From Paenibacillus silvestris (lineage in GTDB: Bacteria; Bacillota; Bacilli; Paenibacillales; NBRC-103111), in assembly GCF_009882985.1 (NCBI RefSeq), contig NZ_WTUZ01000010.1:310352-374351 (forward strand): DNA of 64,000 bases. The letters run 5' to 3'. Positions 1 through 8,610 of this stretch are shown here, piece by piece. The position numbers and the translations under genes are program-made. The notes beneath the pieces are model-generated. The model saw only the letters and a list, made by a program, of their open reading frames with translations. It ran no database searches and was not told the origin of the DNA. The stretch's first letter is position 1. Every line of letters begins with the position of its first letter.

Positions 1-270
1 TAACTTCTTCGTAGATTCTGTCCGCAGGATCGGTACCCACTTCACATTAATGCCCGATTTCTCACTGATGTACTTGGTTGTCCGGTTACTCTCATAGGTG
101 CCTTCATCACTCGCTACTTGGCCGCGGTCAAGGATGGATACGCTGACCTCGAGCTTCTTATTCTCTCCTGAAGCCTTGCCTTCCTTATCTGAGCTACTTG
201 GTGAGGAGCAAGCTGCAATTGCGAATAAAGAAGCGACTAGCGTTAGAGCTACGTGCTTTTGTTTAATCAT
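1..270 (-). CDS. Sugar ABC transporter substrate-binding lipoprotein (LplA-type), C-terminus cut off
   Basis: N-terminal 90 residues of an extracellular solute-binding lipoprotein; the rest lies beyond the left edge. Residues 1-20 form a signal peptide ending in the lipobox IAAC, with Cys21 as the lipidated residue, followed by a Ser/Lys/Glu-rich linker and the start of the mature domain. The ATG at 270 has GGAGG ten bases upstream. It follows the LplB- and LplC-type permeases in the same direction, so it is the third gene of a permease-permease-binding protein operon. Such proteins sit on the outer membrane face and deliver oligosaccharides to the permease pair. Substrate unknown. The operon encodes no ATPase; these systems usually share an MsmX-type ATPase (family knowledge). 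Confidence 0.88.
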   Translation of the reverse strand, partial: MIKQKHVALTLVASLFAIAACSSPSSSDKEGKASGENKKLEVSVSILDRGQVASDEGTYESNRTTKYISEKSGINVKWVPILRTESTKKL

Positions 271-307
271 CAAATCTTCGCCTCCTGCAAGAAGAATGGA
301 TTTTCTA

Positions 308-1204
308 TCAACCTTTAATCGAACCAATCAAGACACCTTTCACAAAATATTTCTGTAAGAATGGATACACACATAGGATCGGCAGCACAGAAATAATGAT
401 CGCAGCAGCTCTTAATCCCTCTGGGGTTACCATCGTTTGTATAGAAGCTCCTTCGCTCCCGTTGGTCGCATTCGTATTGAGCAGACTTTGGCTTGTCGTA
501 TCAATCATTTGCAGCAGCTTCACCATCAATGACAGCTTCCCTGAATTCGTGATATACATCAGAACATTCATATACGAATTCCACCAGGTCACCGAATAAA
601 ATAACGTTAGCGCCGCAATAATCGGCATGGAGAGCGGAAGAATAATTTTCCAAATAATGTACAAATCATTTGCTCCGTCTATCGCTGCAGATTCCTCCAG
701 TTCCGGAGGCAAGCCTTCAAAGAACGATTTCATTACGAAAAAATTGTACGTGCTGATTAACCCAGGCAGCCAAAGTGCCCAGTAGGTGTTCATGATGCCC
801 AGCGTTTTGATGAGGATATAGTTAGGAATGATCCCTCCGCCGAACAGCATGGTGAACGTTATAATCATTAGCAGAACATTCCTGCCCTTGAGTCGCTTGC
901 GACTTAATGGATAAGCCGCCATGATAGTTGCTACAATGTTAATGGAAGTCCCTACAACGGTAATAAGTACCGTGTTCTTCATAGCATTAAACAGTTGACC
1001 GTCTTCAATGAGGTTGTTAAAAGAAGTGAATGTGACTTCCTTTGGCCATAAAAAGACTTCACCTGACATAATTGCCCGAGAACTGCTTAATGAGGTAGAT
1101 AGCACATGAATGAATGGGAATAAGGTCAACATGGCAAGTACCGCTAGAAACACATAGATGACACCATAAATCAGCCTTCCTGACGAGCTATGACTTCTGG
1201 ACAC
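308..1204 (-). CDS. Carbohydrate ABC transporter permease, LplC/YtcP type
   Basis: Inner-membrane permease of 298 residues, full length for the MalG-like half of an LplBC pair. A first membrane segment spans about residues 11-33 and is followed by five more. The cytoplasmic EAA loop that contacts the ATPase is visible at residues 170-179 (EESAAIDGAN). The C-terminus FVKGVLIGSIKG is typical of the family. A GTG start at 1204 is preceded by AGGAGG with an eight-base gap. It lies 12 bp after the partner permease and 37 bp before the binding-protein gene. Substrate not determinable; probably a plant-derived oligosaccharide. Confidence 0.92.
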   Translation of the reverse strand: MSRSHSSSGRLIYGVIYVFLAVLAMLTLFPFIHVLSTSLSSSRAIMSGEVFLWPKEVTFTSFNNLIEDGQLFNAMKNTVLITVVGTSINIVATIMAAYPLSRKRLKGRNVLLMIITFTMLFGGGIIPNYILIKTLGIMNTYWALWLPGLISTYNFFVMKSFFEGLPPELEESAAIDGANDLYIIWKIILPLSMPIIAALTLFYSVTWWNSYMNVLMYITNSGKLSLMVKLLQMIDTTSQSLLNTNATNGSEGASIQTMVTPEGLRAAAIIISVLPILCVYPFLQKYFVKGVLIGSIKG

Positions 1205-1216
1205 TGCATTTCCCTC

Positions 1217-2194
1217 CTACCATAGCCCATTCTCACCTAAGGCTTTAATTAATCGATTCACGCTTACAACCAAGATCAAGCCAATGATGGATTGAAACAG
1301 GCCAAGCGCTGTCGTATAGCTGTACTGCGACCCTTCTAGACCAACATGGTACACATAGGTACTAATTACGTTAGCGACTTCTGAAACCGCCTTATTTTGC
1401 AGGACGAAGATATGCTCGAATCCCACATCCATCATCTGACCCACACGCAGAATCAGCAGGATGGCGATTGTGGATCGGATACCCGGCAGTGTCACGTGCC
1501 AGATGCGCCGAAGCTTACTCGCTCCGTCAATCTTCGCAGCTTCATACAACTGAGGGTCAATGCCAGCCATGGCCGCGAGGTAAAGAATCGTTCCCCAACC
1601 CGCATTCTGCCATATCCCGGAAAGGATGAACGTAATCGGCCACCAGAAGTTGCTTGCCATGAAATAGATCGGCTCAATGCCGAACAGCTTCACCAAAGCA
1701 ATGTTGACGATCCCCGTGGATGGAGACAGCAGCGCGATAACAATGCCGCCAAGCACGACCCAGGAGATGAAGTGTGGAATGTACAGAAGATTCTGAATCG
1801 TTCGCTTATACCATTCCAATCGGACTTCATTGAGAAGTATAGCGAGTACAATTGGAACGGGGAAAGCGAAAACGATACTATATACATTCAGCAAAAGCGT
1901 GTTCCTTAAAACAACGAAGAAATCTGGACTCGTGAACAATCTGTTGAAATGCTTCAGGCCAACCCACTGACTCCCCCATATCCCATCAGCAAATCGATAA
2001 TTCTTGAAGGCAATGATCTCACCAAACATCGGTGTGTACTTAAATGTGACATAGTAAGCAAAGATGGGAAGAAGCAATAGATACAAATATTTGTCCCGCT
2101 TCAGATACTTCCAAGCCAGTTTAAGCTTAGTCGTTTGCTCCTTCCTTCCAGCATTCGCTTGTGCGGTGGTGGCCCCGACGGTTCGTGATTTCAT
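1217..2194 (-). CDS. Carbohydrate ABC transporter permease, LplB/YtcO type
   Basis: Membrane permease of 325 residues, the MalF-like half of the pair. A basic N-terminus of about 35 residues precedes six predicted membrane segments. The EAA loop is at residues 218-226 (EAAKIDGAS), and the C-terminus ends ENGLW as in related proteins. The ATG at 2194 follows GAGGAGGT. It is the first gene of the transporter operon and lies 95 bp downstream of the AraC-type regulator transcribed in the same direction. A cre-like site lies about 40 bp upstream of the start, suggesting catabolite repression. Confidence 0.92.
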   Translation of the reverse strand: MKSRTVGATTAQANAGRKEQTTKLKLAWKYLKRDKYLYLLLLPIFAYYVTFKYTPMFGEIIAFKNYRFADGIWGSQWVGLKHFNRLFTSPDFFVVLRNTLLLNVYSIVFAFPVPIVLAILLNEVRLEWYKRTIQNLLYIPHFISWVVLGGIVIALLSPSTGIVNIALVKLFGIEPIYFMASNFWWPITFILSGIWQNAGWGTILYLAAMAGIDPQLYEAAKIDGASKLRRIWHVTLPGIRSTIAILLILRVGQMMDVGFEHIFVLQNKAVSEVANVISTYVYHVGLEGSQYSYTTALGLFQSIIGLILVVSVNRLIKALGENGLW

Positions 2195-2231
2195 GTCCTA
2201 CCTCCTCTCAGGTCGATGACTTGCACCTTCA

Positions 2232-2245
2232 TGGTAGCGCTTTAA
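2232..2245. promoter_or_regulatory. cre-like site upstream of the LplB-type permease
   Basis: On the minus strand the 14-mer TTAAAGCGCTACCA matches the CcpA operator consensus TGNAANCGNWWNCA at all fixed positions but one. It lies in the 95-bp gap between regulator and transporter genes, where repression of the transporter is expected. Inference from consensus only. Confidence 0.45.
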
Positions 2246-2289
2246 TGGTGATTTCGCATATAGACAATTTTTAAACATACACACCTTTT

Positions 2290-4626
2290 TTAACCGGATT
2301 CCAATTCGCCATTTTTATCATCTTCGCCTTTTTTAAGATTTTCCCGGAAATCACCTGGGGTTTGGCCTGTATATTTCTTAAAAATACGTATAAAGCTCTG
2401 AACATTGTTGTACCCTACACACTCAGCAATCGTGTTAACTTTCTGTTTTGAGCCCAGCAACAGCTCCTTTGATTTCTCCATACGGATCTGGATCAGATAA
2501 TCCATGAAATTCGTTTCCGTTGTTTCCTTGAAGAGCTTGCTTAAATAAGGAACGCTTAACTCGAATTGCGCCGCCAACAGATTCAGCGAGAGATCACTAT
2601 CCATATAGTGTTCTTCAACATAAGCTAGAACCTGTCCAATCGTATCGTGGTGACCTTTGGCGAGTCGTTTCTCTTCCGTGCGCACAATGAGCTGATGCAG
2701 GAAGCCCGACATATAACTCTTCAAGTCAGCAACCTTCGTGCAGCACTCAATCCGGTCATAGATATTCTCCTTCGGATCCAGAAATTCTTTGATCTCAAGA
2801 CCCTTATCCGATATGACCTTAATGGATTTCATAATGATCTGAATACACATCTGCTTAATTAACTCAGGAGGAACATTGCTTGCCACGACCTCGCCAAATA
2901 TTTTATCTACTTGCGAGCGAAGCTTAATTTTATCCGTTTCCCGAACGAGGTTGACGACAGAATCAATTAGCGCTGTGATCCGGTAAAATTTCTCATTATA
3001 ATTGCTGCCCGCGATATCGTCGATGGAGACAACAGTGTTATCACCCATAATCAACTTGTACTTCAGTGCATTCTGCGCTTCTTCATACGAAGACTGGATA
3101 CCTTCGAGATGCGAGTGTGGGCTGCCTACACCGATGGTTACCGTTTGTTTAAAATGAAGCCCTACATAGTTTTTCACCAGATCAGCCACTTGCAAAGCTT
3201 GAATTTGATTGCCTTGAGAATCCTCCGATTCGAAGCTCATAATAACGGTCACTCGGCCATCGGTTAATTCAACAGAAGTCCCTTTGCATACGCCGGCAAT
3301 TAATTCATCCGCAACGTTGCTAATAGCGTAAGTAAATAAGTACACATCCCGTGGAGTGTGATTCTCTTCGATGCGATCTAGCTCAATAATAAGTACAAGG
3401 AATTGTGTATGATATAAGTCTATACCCAGCGTATGGAAATACGGCTTCATCCGATCGTAATTTGTTTTATCCCCCATCAGCAGACTCATGATCAGACGCC
3501 ATTTCAACGCAGGCAAGCTGTCATTCATTTGTTTTTGCAAAGATTCGTTGTCAGATATCATCTGTTTGAAAAATTGCTCCATGTACGTTAAGTCACCGGA
3601 ACGAACCGATTTCTTACCCGCTACGGAATGGAAGAAAAGCTCAAGAGGCCGGAACGTGTAATTGCTTACTGCAAACACAATCACAATAGCCAGCAAGAAC
3701 ATACCCGCTGTTACGATTAGCAGTAGATTGCGAACAATCATTAGCGGACGGTTCATCTCAGGGTCAGGGACGATACTGATGTATTTCCAGCCATTATAAG
3801 TAGAAGTTAGATAAAATGTTGTGTAGCTTCCACTTTTTGAGTGCGTCGTGACATAGCCATTTTCCTTAAAATCACTCAATTTCGGTGCACCGGGGATCGT
3901 GCTGAAGGAGTGGAATAGATGCTCTTTGTTCTGCGAGGATATAATCATCCCTTGGTCATTAATGACTAGCGTTTGACCTGCCCTCTGCTGATCTACATCT
4001 TGAATCAGATTGGAGAGCGTACTTTCCGCGACATTGACAATAATGGCGCCTTTCCGAGACTGCGGCAAACTAATGAGCGGGTAAGTGCGCACCAAGGTAA
4101 TCATATTTTTCTCAATTTGCAGCCCTGAACTGATTTCCGTCACCTTCCTGGTGTCTAGCCATTCGCCGTAGCCTTTCATGCTCACATAAGCATCATGCCA
4201 AGCCATATCGTAGAAGCTGGATTCATCAGAGTACGTCACATCCGTCAACAAATTCTTGTTGGCTAAGGAATACAAATAAAACGAAGAAATATTGCTGTTC
4301 GCAAACATCAACGTCTTAAACCGAGCATTCAGTATGCGGAAATAATTGAGCCGCAGCTCATCACTCGCGTATCTGCCATTCAGGAAAAACTCGACATCCG
4401 GCTCTTGCACGAAATTAATCGTGCTTGTATCAATTTCATGCAGCATCATTTCAATCTTCTGCTGACTCAGATGGAGCAGCGCTGTATTCGTGCGTCGCAG
4501 CTGATCCTCCATGCCTCCTTTTGAGCTTAAATAGGACAGCCACACGGTAGATGAGATGATGATTAGGAAAAATACACCGTAAATCACCTTGAACCTGGCC
4601 GATATGTTACCTTGTAAGAATCGCAT
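2290..4626 (-). CDS. Membrane-bound AraC-family regulator with extracellular sensor domain
   Basis: A 778-residue one-component regulator. Membrane segments at about 13-33 and 303-327 bracket an extracellular region of about 270 residues, probably a dCache-like sensor. A long cytoplasmic linker leads to a C-terminal AraC/XylS DNA-binding domain at about 665-770 with both helix-turn-helix motifs (LNLLAAQFELSVPYLSKLF and VNTIAECVGYNNVQSFIRIF). Such proteins resemble a YesM sensor fused to a YesN output domain and normally activate the adjacent sugar transporter. The same-direction operon starts 95 bp downstream. Start supported by AAGGAG upstream of the ATG. A perfect cre site lies 55 bp upstream. 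Confidence 0.9.
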   Translation of the reverse strand: MRFLQGNISARFKVIYGVFFLIIISSTVWLSYLSSKGGMEDQLRRTNTALLHLSQQKIEMMLHEIDTSTINFVQEPDVEFFLNGRYASDELRLNYFRILNARFKTLMFANSNISSFYLYSLANKNLLTDVTYSDESSFYDMAWHDAYVSMKGYGEWLDTRKVTEISSGLQIEKNMITLVRTYPLISLPQSRKGAIIVNVAESTLSNLIQDVDQQRAGQTLVINDQGMIISSQNKEHLFHSFSTIPGAPKLSDFKENGYVTTHSKSGSYTTFYLTSTYNGWKYISIVPDPEMNRPLMIVRNLLLIVTAGMFLLAIVIVFAVSNYTFRPLELFFHSVAGKKSVRSGDLTYMEQFFKQMISDNESLQKQMNDSLPALKWRLIMSLLMGDKTNYDRMKPYFHTLGIDLYHTQFLVLIIELDRIEENHTPRDVYLFTYAISNVADELIAGVCKGTSVELTDGRVTVIMSFESEDSQGNQIQALQVADLVKNYVGLHFKQTVTIGVGSPHSHLEGIQSSYEEAQNALKYKLIMGDNTVVSIDDIAGSNYNEKFYRITALIDSVVNLVRETDKIKLRSQVDKIFGEVVASNVPPELIKQMCIQIIMKSIKVISDKGLEIKEFLDPKENIYDRIECCTKVADLKSYMSGFLHQLIVRTEEKRLAKGHHDTIGQVLAYVEEHYMDSDLSLNLLAAQFELSVPYLSKLFKETTETNFMDYLIQIRMEKSKELLLGSKQKVNTIAECVGYNNVQSFIRIFKKYTGQTPGDFRENLKKGEDDKNGELESG

Positions 4627-4680
4627 GGTTATCTCCTTTTCTCCGTGTCAAATAGGGGCTTGATTGTGGCTCACATAAAT

Positions 4681-4694
4681 TGGTAACGCTTACA
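4681..4694. promoter_or_regulatory. cre site (CcpA operator) upstream of the first AraC-type regulator
   Basis: TGGTAACGCTTACA; its complement TGTAAGCGTTACCA matches the CcpA consensus TGNAANCGNWWNCA at every fixed position. It lies 55 bp before the regulator start codon, where repression of initiation is plausible. Confidence 0.7.
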
Positions 4695-4791
4695 AAATTG
4701 CTATTGTAAATCCTTTCCTCATATGATAAAGCAAGAATGCGGAATGTTCAACCAGGCATACACCGAAGGCAGCGCCAGCTGAAATTGAAAA

Positions 4792-4844
4792 AAACCCTCG
4801 AAGTAAACAGCAGTGCCTTGCTTCTCACTGTCTACCTGAGGGGA
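4792..4844 (-). terminator. Rho-independent terminator after the PAS histidine kinase
   Basis: On the minus strand CCTCAGGTAGACAGTG pairs imperfectly with CACTGCTGTTTACTTCGAGG across a short loop, followed directly by GTTTTTTT. It starts about 20 bp after the kinase stop codon. Confidence 0.7.
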
Positions 4845-4863
4845 TCATATTCGAATGCCATCG

Positions 4864-6273
4864 TTATTTTGTTATAGGCAGCTCAATGTGCACCGTAGTT
4901 CCATGGTTAATTTTACTTTGAATAGACAACTCTCCATTATGACTATGTATAATACGTTTGCAAACCATTAACCCTAGACCCGTACCGTTAACTTTGGTCG
5001 TGAAAAATGGCTCCCCCAACTGAGTGAGCTTATCTTCCGAAATACCAACACCTTGATCTTGGACACTAATAATCAATTTATGATTGGCATCATTTCTAAC
5101 TGATATTTGAATTAAACCACCATTCAGCATGGACTCTATCGCATTCTTCAATATATTAATTAAAACTTGTTTAATTTGGTCGGGAATACAATAAATGACA
5201 GGAATGTCTTGATCCATATTCGTTTGAATTTGAACATTATACAGATGAGCATGGGGCTGTAGAAACGAAATGACACTTTGAACAAGCTCACTGGGATTAC
5301 TTTCCATGTAATAATTCAGATGAGGTTTGGCCAGCGTCATAAACTCATTAACGACATAATTGATATGTTCGAGTTCTTCCATCATGACATCCACATAATC
5401 GGCATTTTTAGCCTTTAATAAATGGACAAACCCTTTTAAGGAAGTTAGGGGATTTCGGATATCATGTGCGATCCCTGCTGCCAGTTGACCAATAAGCGAC
5501 AGCTTCTCTGATCGGATAATCGCTTCTTCCGACTTCTTGCGCTCTGTAAGATCGCGAATGACACTCTGCATGACGGGATACCCAATATTTTTGTAAACAT
5601 AAATGGAGGATATCTCCGCGTCAAAAAAAGTGCCATCTTTCTTGAGCATCGTTCGCTCGACGAAATCACTGTAGTTATCCATCTGCATAATCTGATCAAT
5701 TCGATCTACGATGACATCCTTATCCTTCGGAAAGAAATAATCATAGATCGAATTTCCAATGAACTCATCGGATGAAGTTCCGCCGAACAGCTTGCAAGCA
5801 GCGTCATTCACAAACTGGATGAGCCCGTCTTTATGCAAAACGATAGGTTCCGGATTCAGTTTGAGCAGCCTTCTATACTGCTTCTCTCGCTCAAGAAGCT
5901 CTTCTTCCACTCTTTTCTTCTCACTAATGTCTCTTTCCAAACCAATGAAGCCAACTACGCATCCATCGTTATCTTTCAAAGGCGAGACTGACACATTCGC
6001 AATAAAGCTCGTTCCATCTTTTCTTAGTTTAATCGTTTCAAAATCTTTGATTTGTTCACCGTTTATTAAGGACTGATACAATCGAAGAGCATCCTCTTTA
6101 AAGTCATGAGGTGTCGTTGGCAATATATGTCCAATAACTTCTTCCCTCATCCAGCCGTGCAGCTCTTCAAACTTCTTATTCACGTCTAATACAGTTCCAT
6201 TTATATCGACGATTACAATCCCATCGGATGTTAAATTCATGAAGGAATCAATTAAGTATTCTTTTAATTTCAT
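4864..6273 (-). CDS. Soluble PAS-PAS sensor histidine kinase (sporulation-kinase-like)
   Basis: A 469-residue histidine kinase with no membrane segment, so cytoplasmic. Two PAS domains (about 10-120 and 130-245) precede the HisKA dimerisation domain with the phosphoacceptor His270 in AAGIAHDIRNPLTSLKG. The HATPase_c domain follows, with the N-box around LINILKNAIES, the G1 box DQGVGI and the G2 box GTGLGLMVCK. Architecture and H-box resemble the Kin kinases that feed Spo0F in the sporulation phosphorelay (family knowledge). There is no adjacent response regulator, so it is an orphan kinase, consistent with that role. Assignment to a particular Kin protein is not possible. GGGG upstream supports the ATG at 6273. 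Confidence 0.9.
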   Translation of the reverse strand: MKLKEYLIDSFMNLTSDGIVIVDINGTVLDVNKKFEELHGWMREEVIGHILPTTPHDFKEDALRLYQSLINGEQIKDFETIKLRKDGTSFIANVSVSPLKDNDGCVVGFIGLERDISEKKRVEEELLEREKQYRRLLKLNPEPIVLHKDGLIQFVNDAACKLFGGTSSDEFIGNSIYDYFFPKDKDVIVDRIDQIMQMDNYSDFVERTMLKKDGTFFDAEISSIYVYKNIGYPVMQSVIRDLTERKKSEEAIIRSEKLSLIGQLAAGIAHDIRNPLTSLKGFVHLLKAKNADYVDVMMEELEHINYVVNEFMTLAKPHLNYYMESNPSELVQSVISFLQPHAHLYNVQIQTNMDQDIPVIYCIPDQIKQVLINILKNAIESMLNGGLIQISVRNDANHKLIISVQDQGVGISEDKLTQLGEPFFTTKVNGTGLGLMVCKRIIHSHNGELSIQSKINHGTTVHIELPITK

Positions 6274-6351
6274 GAGTAAATATCCCCTAATTCAATCGAG
6301 TGATAGTAAGTGTATTCGTCTCCAAATAGTTAAAAACCTTTATTAAACATG

Positions 6352-6984
6352 CTATTCAGACGTTTTTTTACATTTGACCATGAGAAATGTAAATGGCGGT
6401 TTATTTTCCACATTCTTATGTGGCTCAACAATTTCCGAAGTTTCTATCAGCCCGTATTTCCCGAATTCTTGGGTTATCGAGTCTGCATCATAAAAAAACA
6501 TTTTTACACCTGCGTTAGTCTCATAATAGTCCTTACCCAGTTGTTGACCCTTTCCAAACATTGGCGCTTCTTTTGAAATCGTCGTAAAAATCATATATCC
6601 GTCCGGCTTTAACTGGTTATAACAATCTTGAATAAACTTCGCTCGCTCGCCTTCATTCAATAAGTGAATAAGCGCATAGCTAAATATGCCGTCATAAAGC
6701 TTGTCCTCAAAAGGCATATCAGCCACTGATCCATGAAAAATAGCAAGATTGAGCCCTTCTTGTCTTGCCAAATCAATCGCTGTTTTGGAAATCTCAATCC
6801 CTGTTACCTGTATGCCGTTGTCGATAAAAACCTTCGCGTTCCTACCGTACCCGATACCAGGTATCAATATATCCTTGACTTTTTTCTCCAGGAAGAAGTC
6901 CTTGGTCAAGATGGCTGAGTCTGCAGGCTGAAATCCCCACATCCTTTGATTTTCGATAAAACTGGATTCCCAGAATTCTGTCAT
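6352..6984 (-). CDS. Class I SAM-dependent methyltransferase
   Basis: Starting at the ATG at 6984 (AAAAGGAGAG six bases upstream), 210 residues. The reading frame extends 24 codons further upstream, but no ribosome site supports that. A Rossmann-type methyltransferase fold is indicated by the SAM-binding loop DILIPGIGYGRNAKVF, the acidic end of strand beta2 (TGIEIS), and the motif-IV region YDGIFSYALIHLL. It resembles TehB/thiopurine-type small-molecule methyltransferases. Substrate unknown. It lies 78 bp upstream of the histidine kinase in the same direction; a shared transcript is possible but not shown. Confidence 0.85.
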   Translation of the reverse strand: MTEFWESSFIENQRMWGFQPADSAILTKDFFLEKKVKDILIPGIGYGRNAKVFIDNGIQVTGIEISKTAIDLARQEGLNLAIFHGSVADMPFEDKLYDGIFSYALIHLLNEGERAKFIQDCYNQLKPDGYMIFTTISKEAPMFGKGQQLGKDYYETNAGVKMFFYDADSITQEFGKYGLIETSEIVEPHKNVENKPPFTFLMVKCKKTSE

Positions 6985-7093
6985 CCTTACTCTCCTTTTA
7001 TATGGGTTTTTGCGCTGCTCTTCTGTCGTAAGATGTATGCCCATTATAGAACGCACGTTCTAAGAAATCAAATTTTATTGACCACATTCCATC

Positions 7094-7120
7094 AAAAAGA
7101 GACCGCCAGCGGCGATCTCT
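7094..7120 (-). terminator. Rho-independent terminator after the sulfatase
   Basis: Minus strand: AGAGATCGCC, a three-base loop and GGCGGTCTCT form a 10-bp stem with one G-U pair, followed by TTTTTG. It lies 28 bp beyond the sulfatase stop and marks the end of the transporter-sulfatase operon. Confidence 0.85.
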
Positions 7121-7147
7121 TCCTATCCAATCACAACGAAACGCCTA

Positions 7148-8542
7148 TTAAGATGAAATAGCGGTACTTCTCCCTGACTCCTGATATCTTTCAAGGACAA
7201 GCTTCATAGCCTGCACGATGTCAGGATGAGCGTCAACCACATTATTCGTTTCACCAATATCTTCGCTTAGATCATACAATTGATACAGCGGCGATCCGGC
7301 CGGCTCCTCACCAGGCTTCGGAAAGCTCCATCCGCCTGAACCCGGGCATAGCTCCAGCTTCCATTTCCCCTGCCTGATAGAGAATGCCCCCTGAATGGAG
7401 TGATGAACAATGGCTTCCCGCAAGGGCTGCTCATAAGGAAGATTAGCCCAGATGGGCAGATTACTTACACTATCCTCACCCGCGTTCGGGGGTAAAGTAA
7501 CGTCCAATACGTCTGCAACTGTTGCTAGCAAGTCTGTCAGGCAGACGGGTTCATCGCTTATGCGCTCAGCTTGTATGTGCCCCGGCCATTTCACAATCAG
7601 CGGGATCCGATGGCCGCCTTCATAGATATCCGCTTTATGACCGCGATAAACATAGCTTGGATGATGTCCAAATGTCGCAAGCTCTTCATAATTAGCTTTG
7701 GGCGAGCAGCCATTGTCACTTGTATAGATGACGATCGTATTCTCGGACAGATGTAAATCATCTAGTTTATTCATGATTTGACCGACCACATCATCACACA
7801 TGAGTACGAAATCACCATAAGCATTCGTGCCAGATTGACCAGCGAATGCCTCTGATGGAAGGATGGGGGTATGCGGAGCAGGCAGCGGAAAATAGATGAA
7901 AAATGGCTCATCCTTGTACTGCTCAATCCATTCCAGTGTTTTGGCTGTAAGTTCAGGCAGTACTTGCTGGTGCTCGAAATCTGGTGCGGTAGCCCCTTCC
8001 CGCCAAAAAGCCATCGGATCGTCGTTACGGGTGATGCGATCCGGCACCTGAGTAACCCGGTCGTTCTCGATATAGACATACGGCGGCATATCCAGCGAAG
8101 CGCTAATCCCGTAGTAATAGTCAAATCCATGCGATATCGGTCCATGACGAATAGGCTCTCGATAATCAATTTCACTCTCTCCGTCGCCTGCTTTCGCCCA
8201 TTCCATGCCCAAATGCCATTTGCCAATACAAGCTGTCCTATATCCGTGCTCACGAAGTAAACTGGCGACTGTCATTCGACCTTCTTCAATGAGAGGAGCG
8301 GAGAATCCATTCAGAACGCCTTTCTTGAGAGATGAACGCCAGTTATATCTTCCAGTCAAAATACTATAACGAGATGGCGTACATACAGCCGAAGAAGAGT
8401 GAGCATCTGTAAAGGCGATCCCTTCTTTTGCCATTCGGTCAAAATGTATGGTATTAATCTTGGAATCCTTGTTCAGATAGGAAATATCGCCGTACCCCAT
8501 ATCGTCGGCCAGAATATAAATCATGTTTGGTTTTGATGGCAT
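7148..8542 (-). CDS. Type I sulfatase (formylglycine-dependent arylsulfatase family)
   Basis: A 464-residue sulfatase beginning at the ATG at 8542 (AGGAGG eight bases upstream); an upstream in-frame start would add 11 codons but lacks a ribosome site. The active-site motif CTPSR carries Cys54, which matches the C-x-P-x-R signature converted to formylglycine. The N-terminal metal ligands Asp13-Asp14 (LADDMGYGD), the HTP motif in PAPHTPILP and the SDNG motif (YTSDNGCSPK) are present. There is no signal peptide, so it probably acts inside the cell on imported sulfated sugars. It is the last gene of an LplB-LplC-LplA operon, linking that transporter to a sulfated glycan. No formylglycine-generating enzyme or anSME is encoded in the window. 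Confidence 0.92.
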   Translation of the reverse strand: MPSKPNMIYILADDMGYGDISYLNKDSKINTIHFDRMAKEGIAFTDAHSSSAVCTPSRYSILTGRYNWRSSLKKGVLNGFSAPLIEEGRMTVASLLREHGYRTACIGKWHLGMEWAKAGDGESEIDYREPIRHGPISHGFDYYYGISASLDMPPYVYIENDRVTQVPDRITRNDDPMAFWREGATAPDFEHQQVLPELTAKTLEWIEQYKDEPFFIYFPLPAPHTPILPSEAFAGQSGTNAYGDFVLMCDDVVGQIMNKLDDLHLSENTIVIYTSDNGCSPKANYEELATFGHHPSYVYRGHKADIYEGGHRIPLIVKWPGHIQAERISDEPVCLTDLLATVADVLDVTLPPNAGEDSVSNLPIWANLPYEQPLREAIVHHSIQGAFSIRQGKWKLELCPGSGGWSFPKPGEEPAGSPLYQLYDLSEDIGETNNVVDAHPDIVQAMKLVLERYQESGRSTAISS

Positions 8543-8610
8543 CGCATTTTCCTCCTGCCTATATGGAATATTCAAAAAGCATGGATCGCTCCATGCTTTT
8601 CGCTAGAACA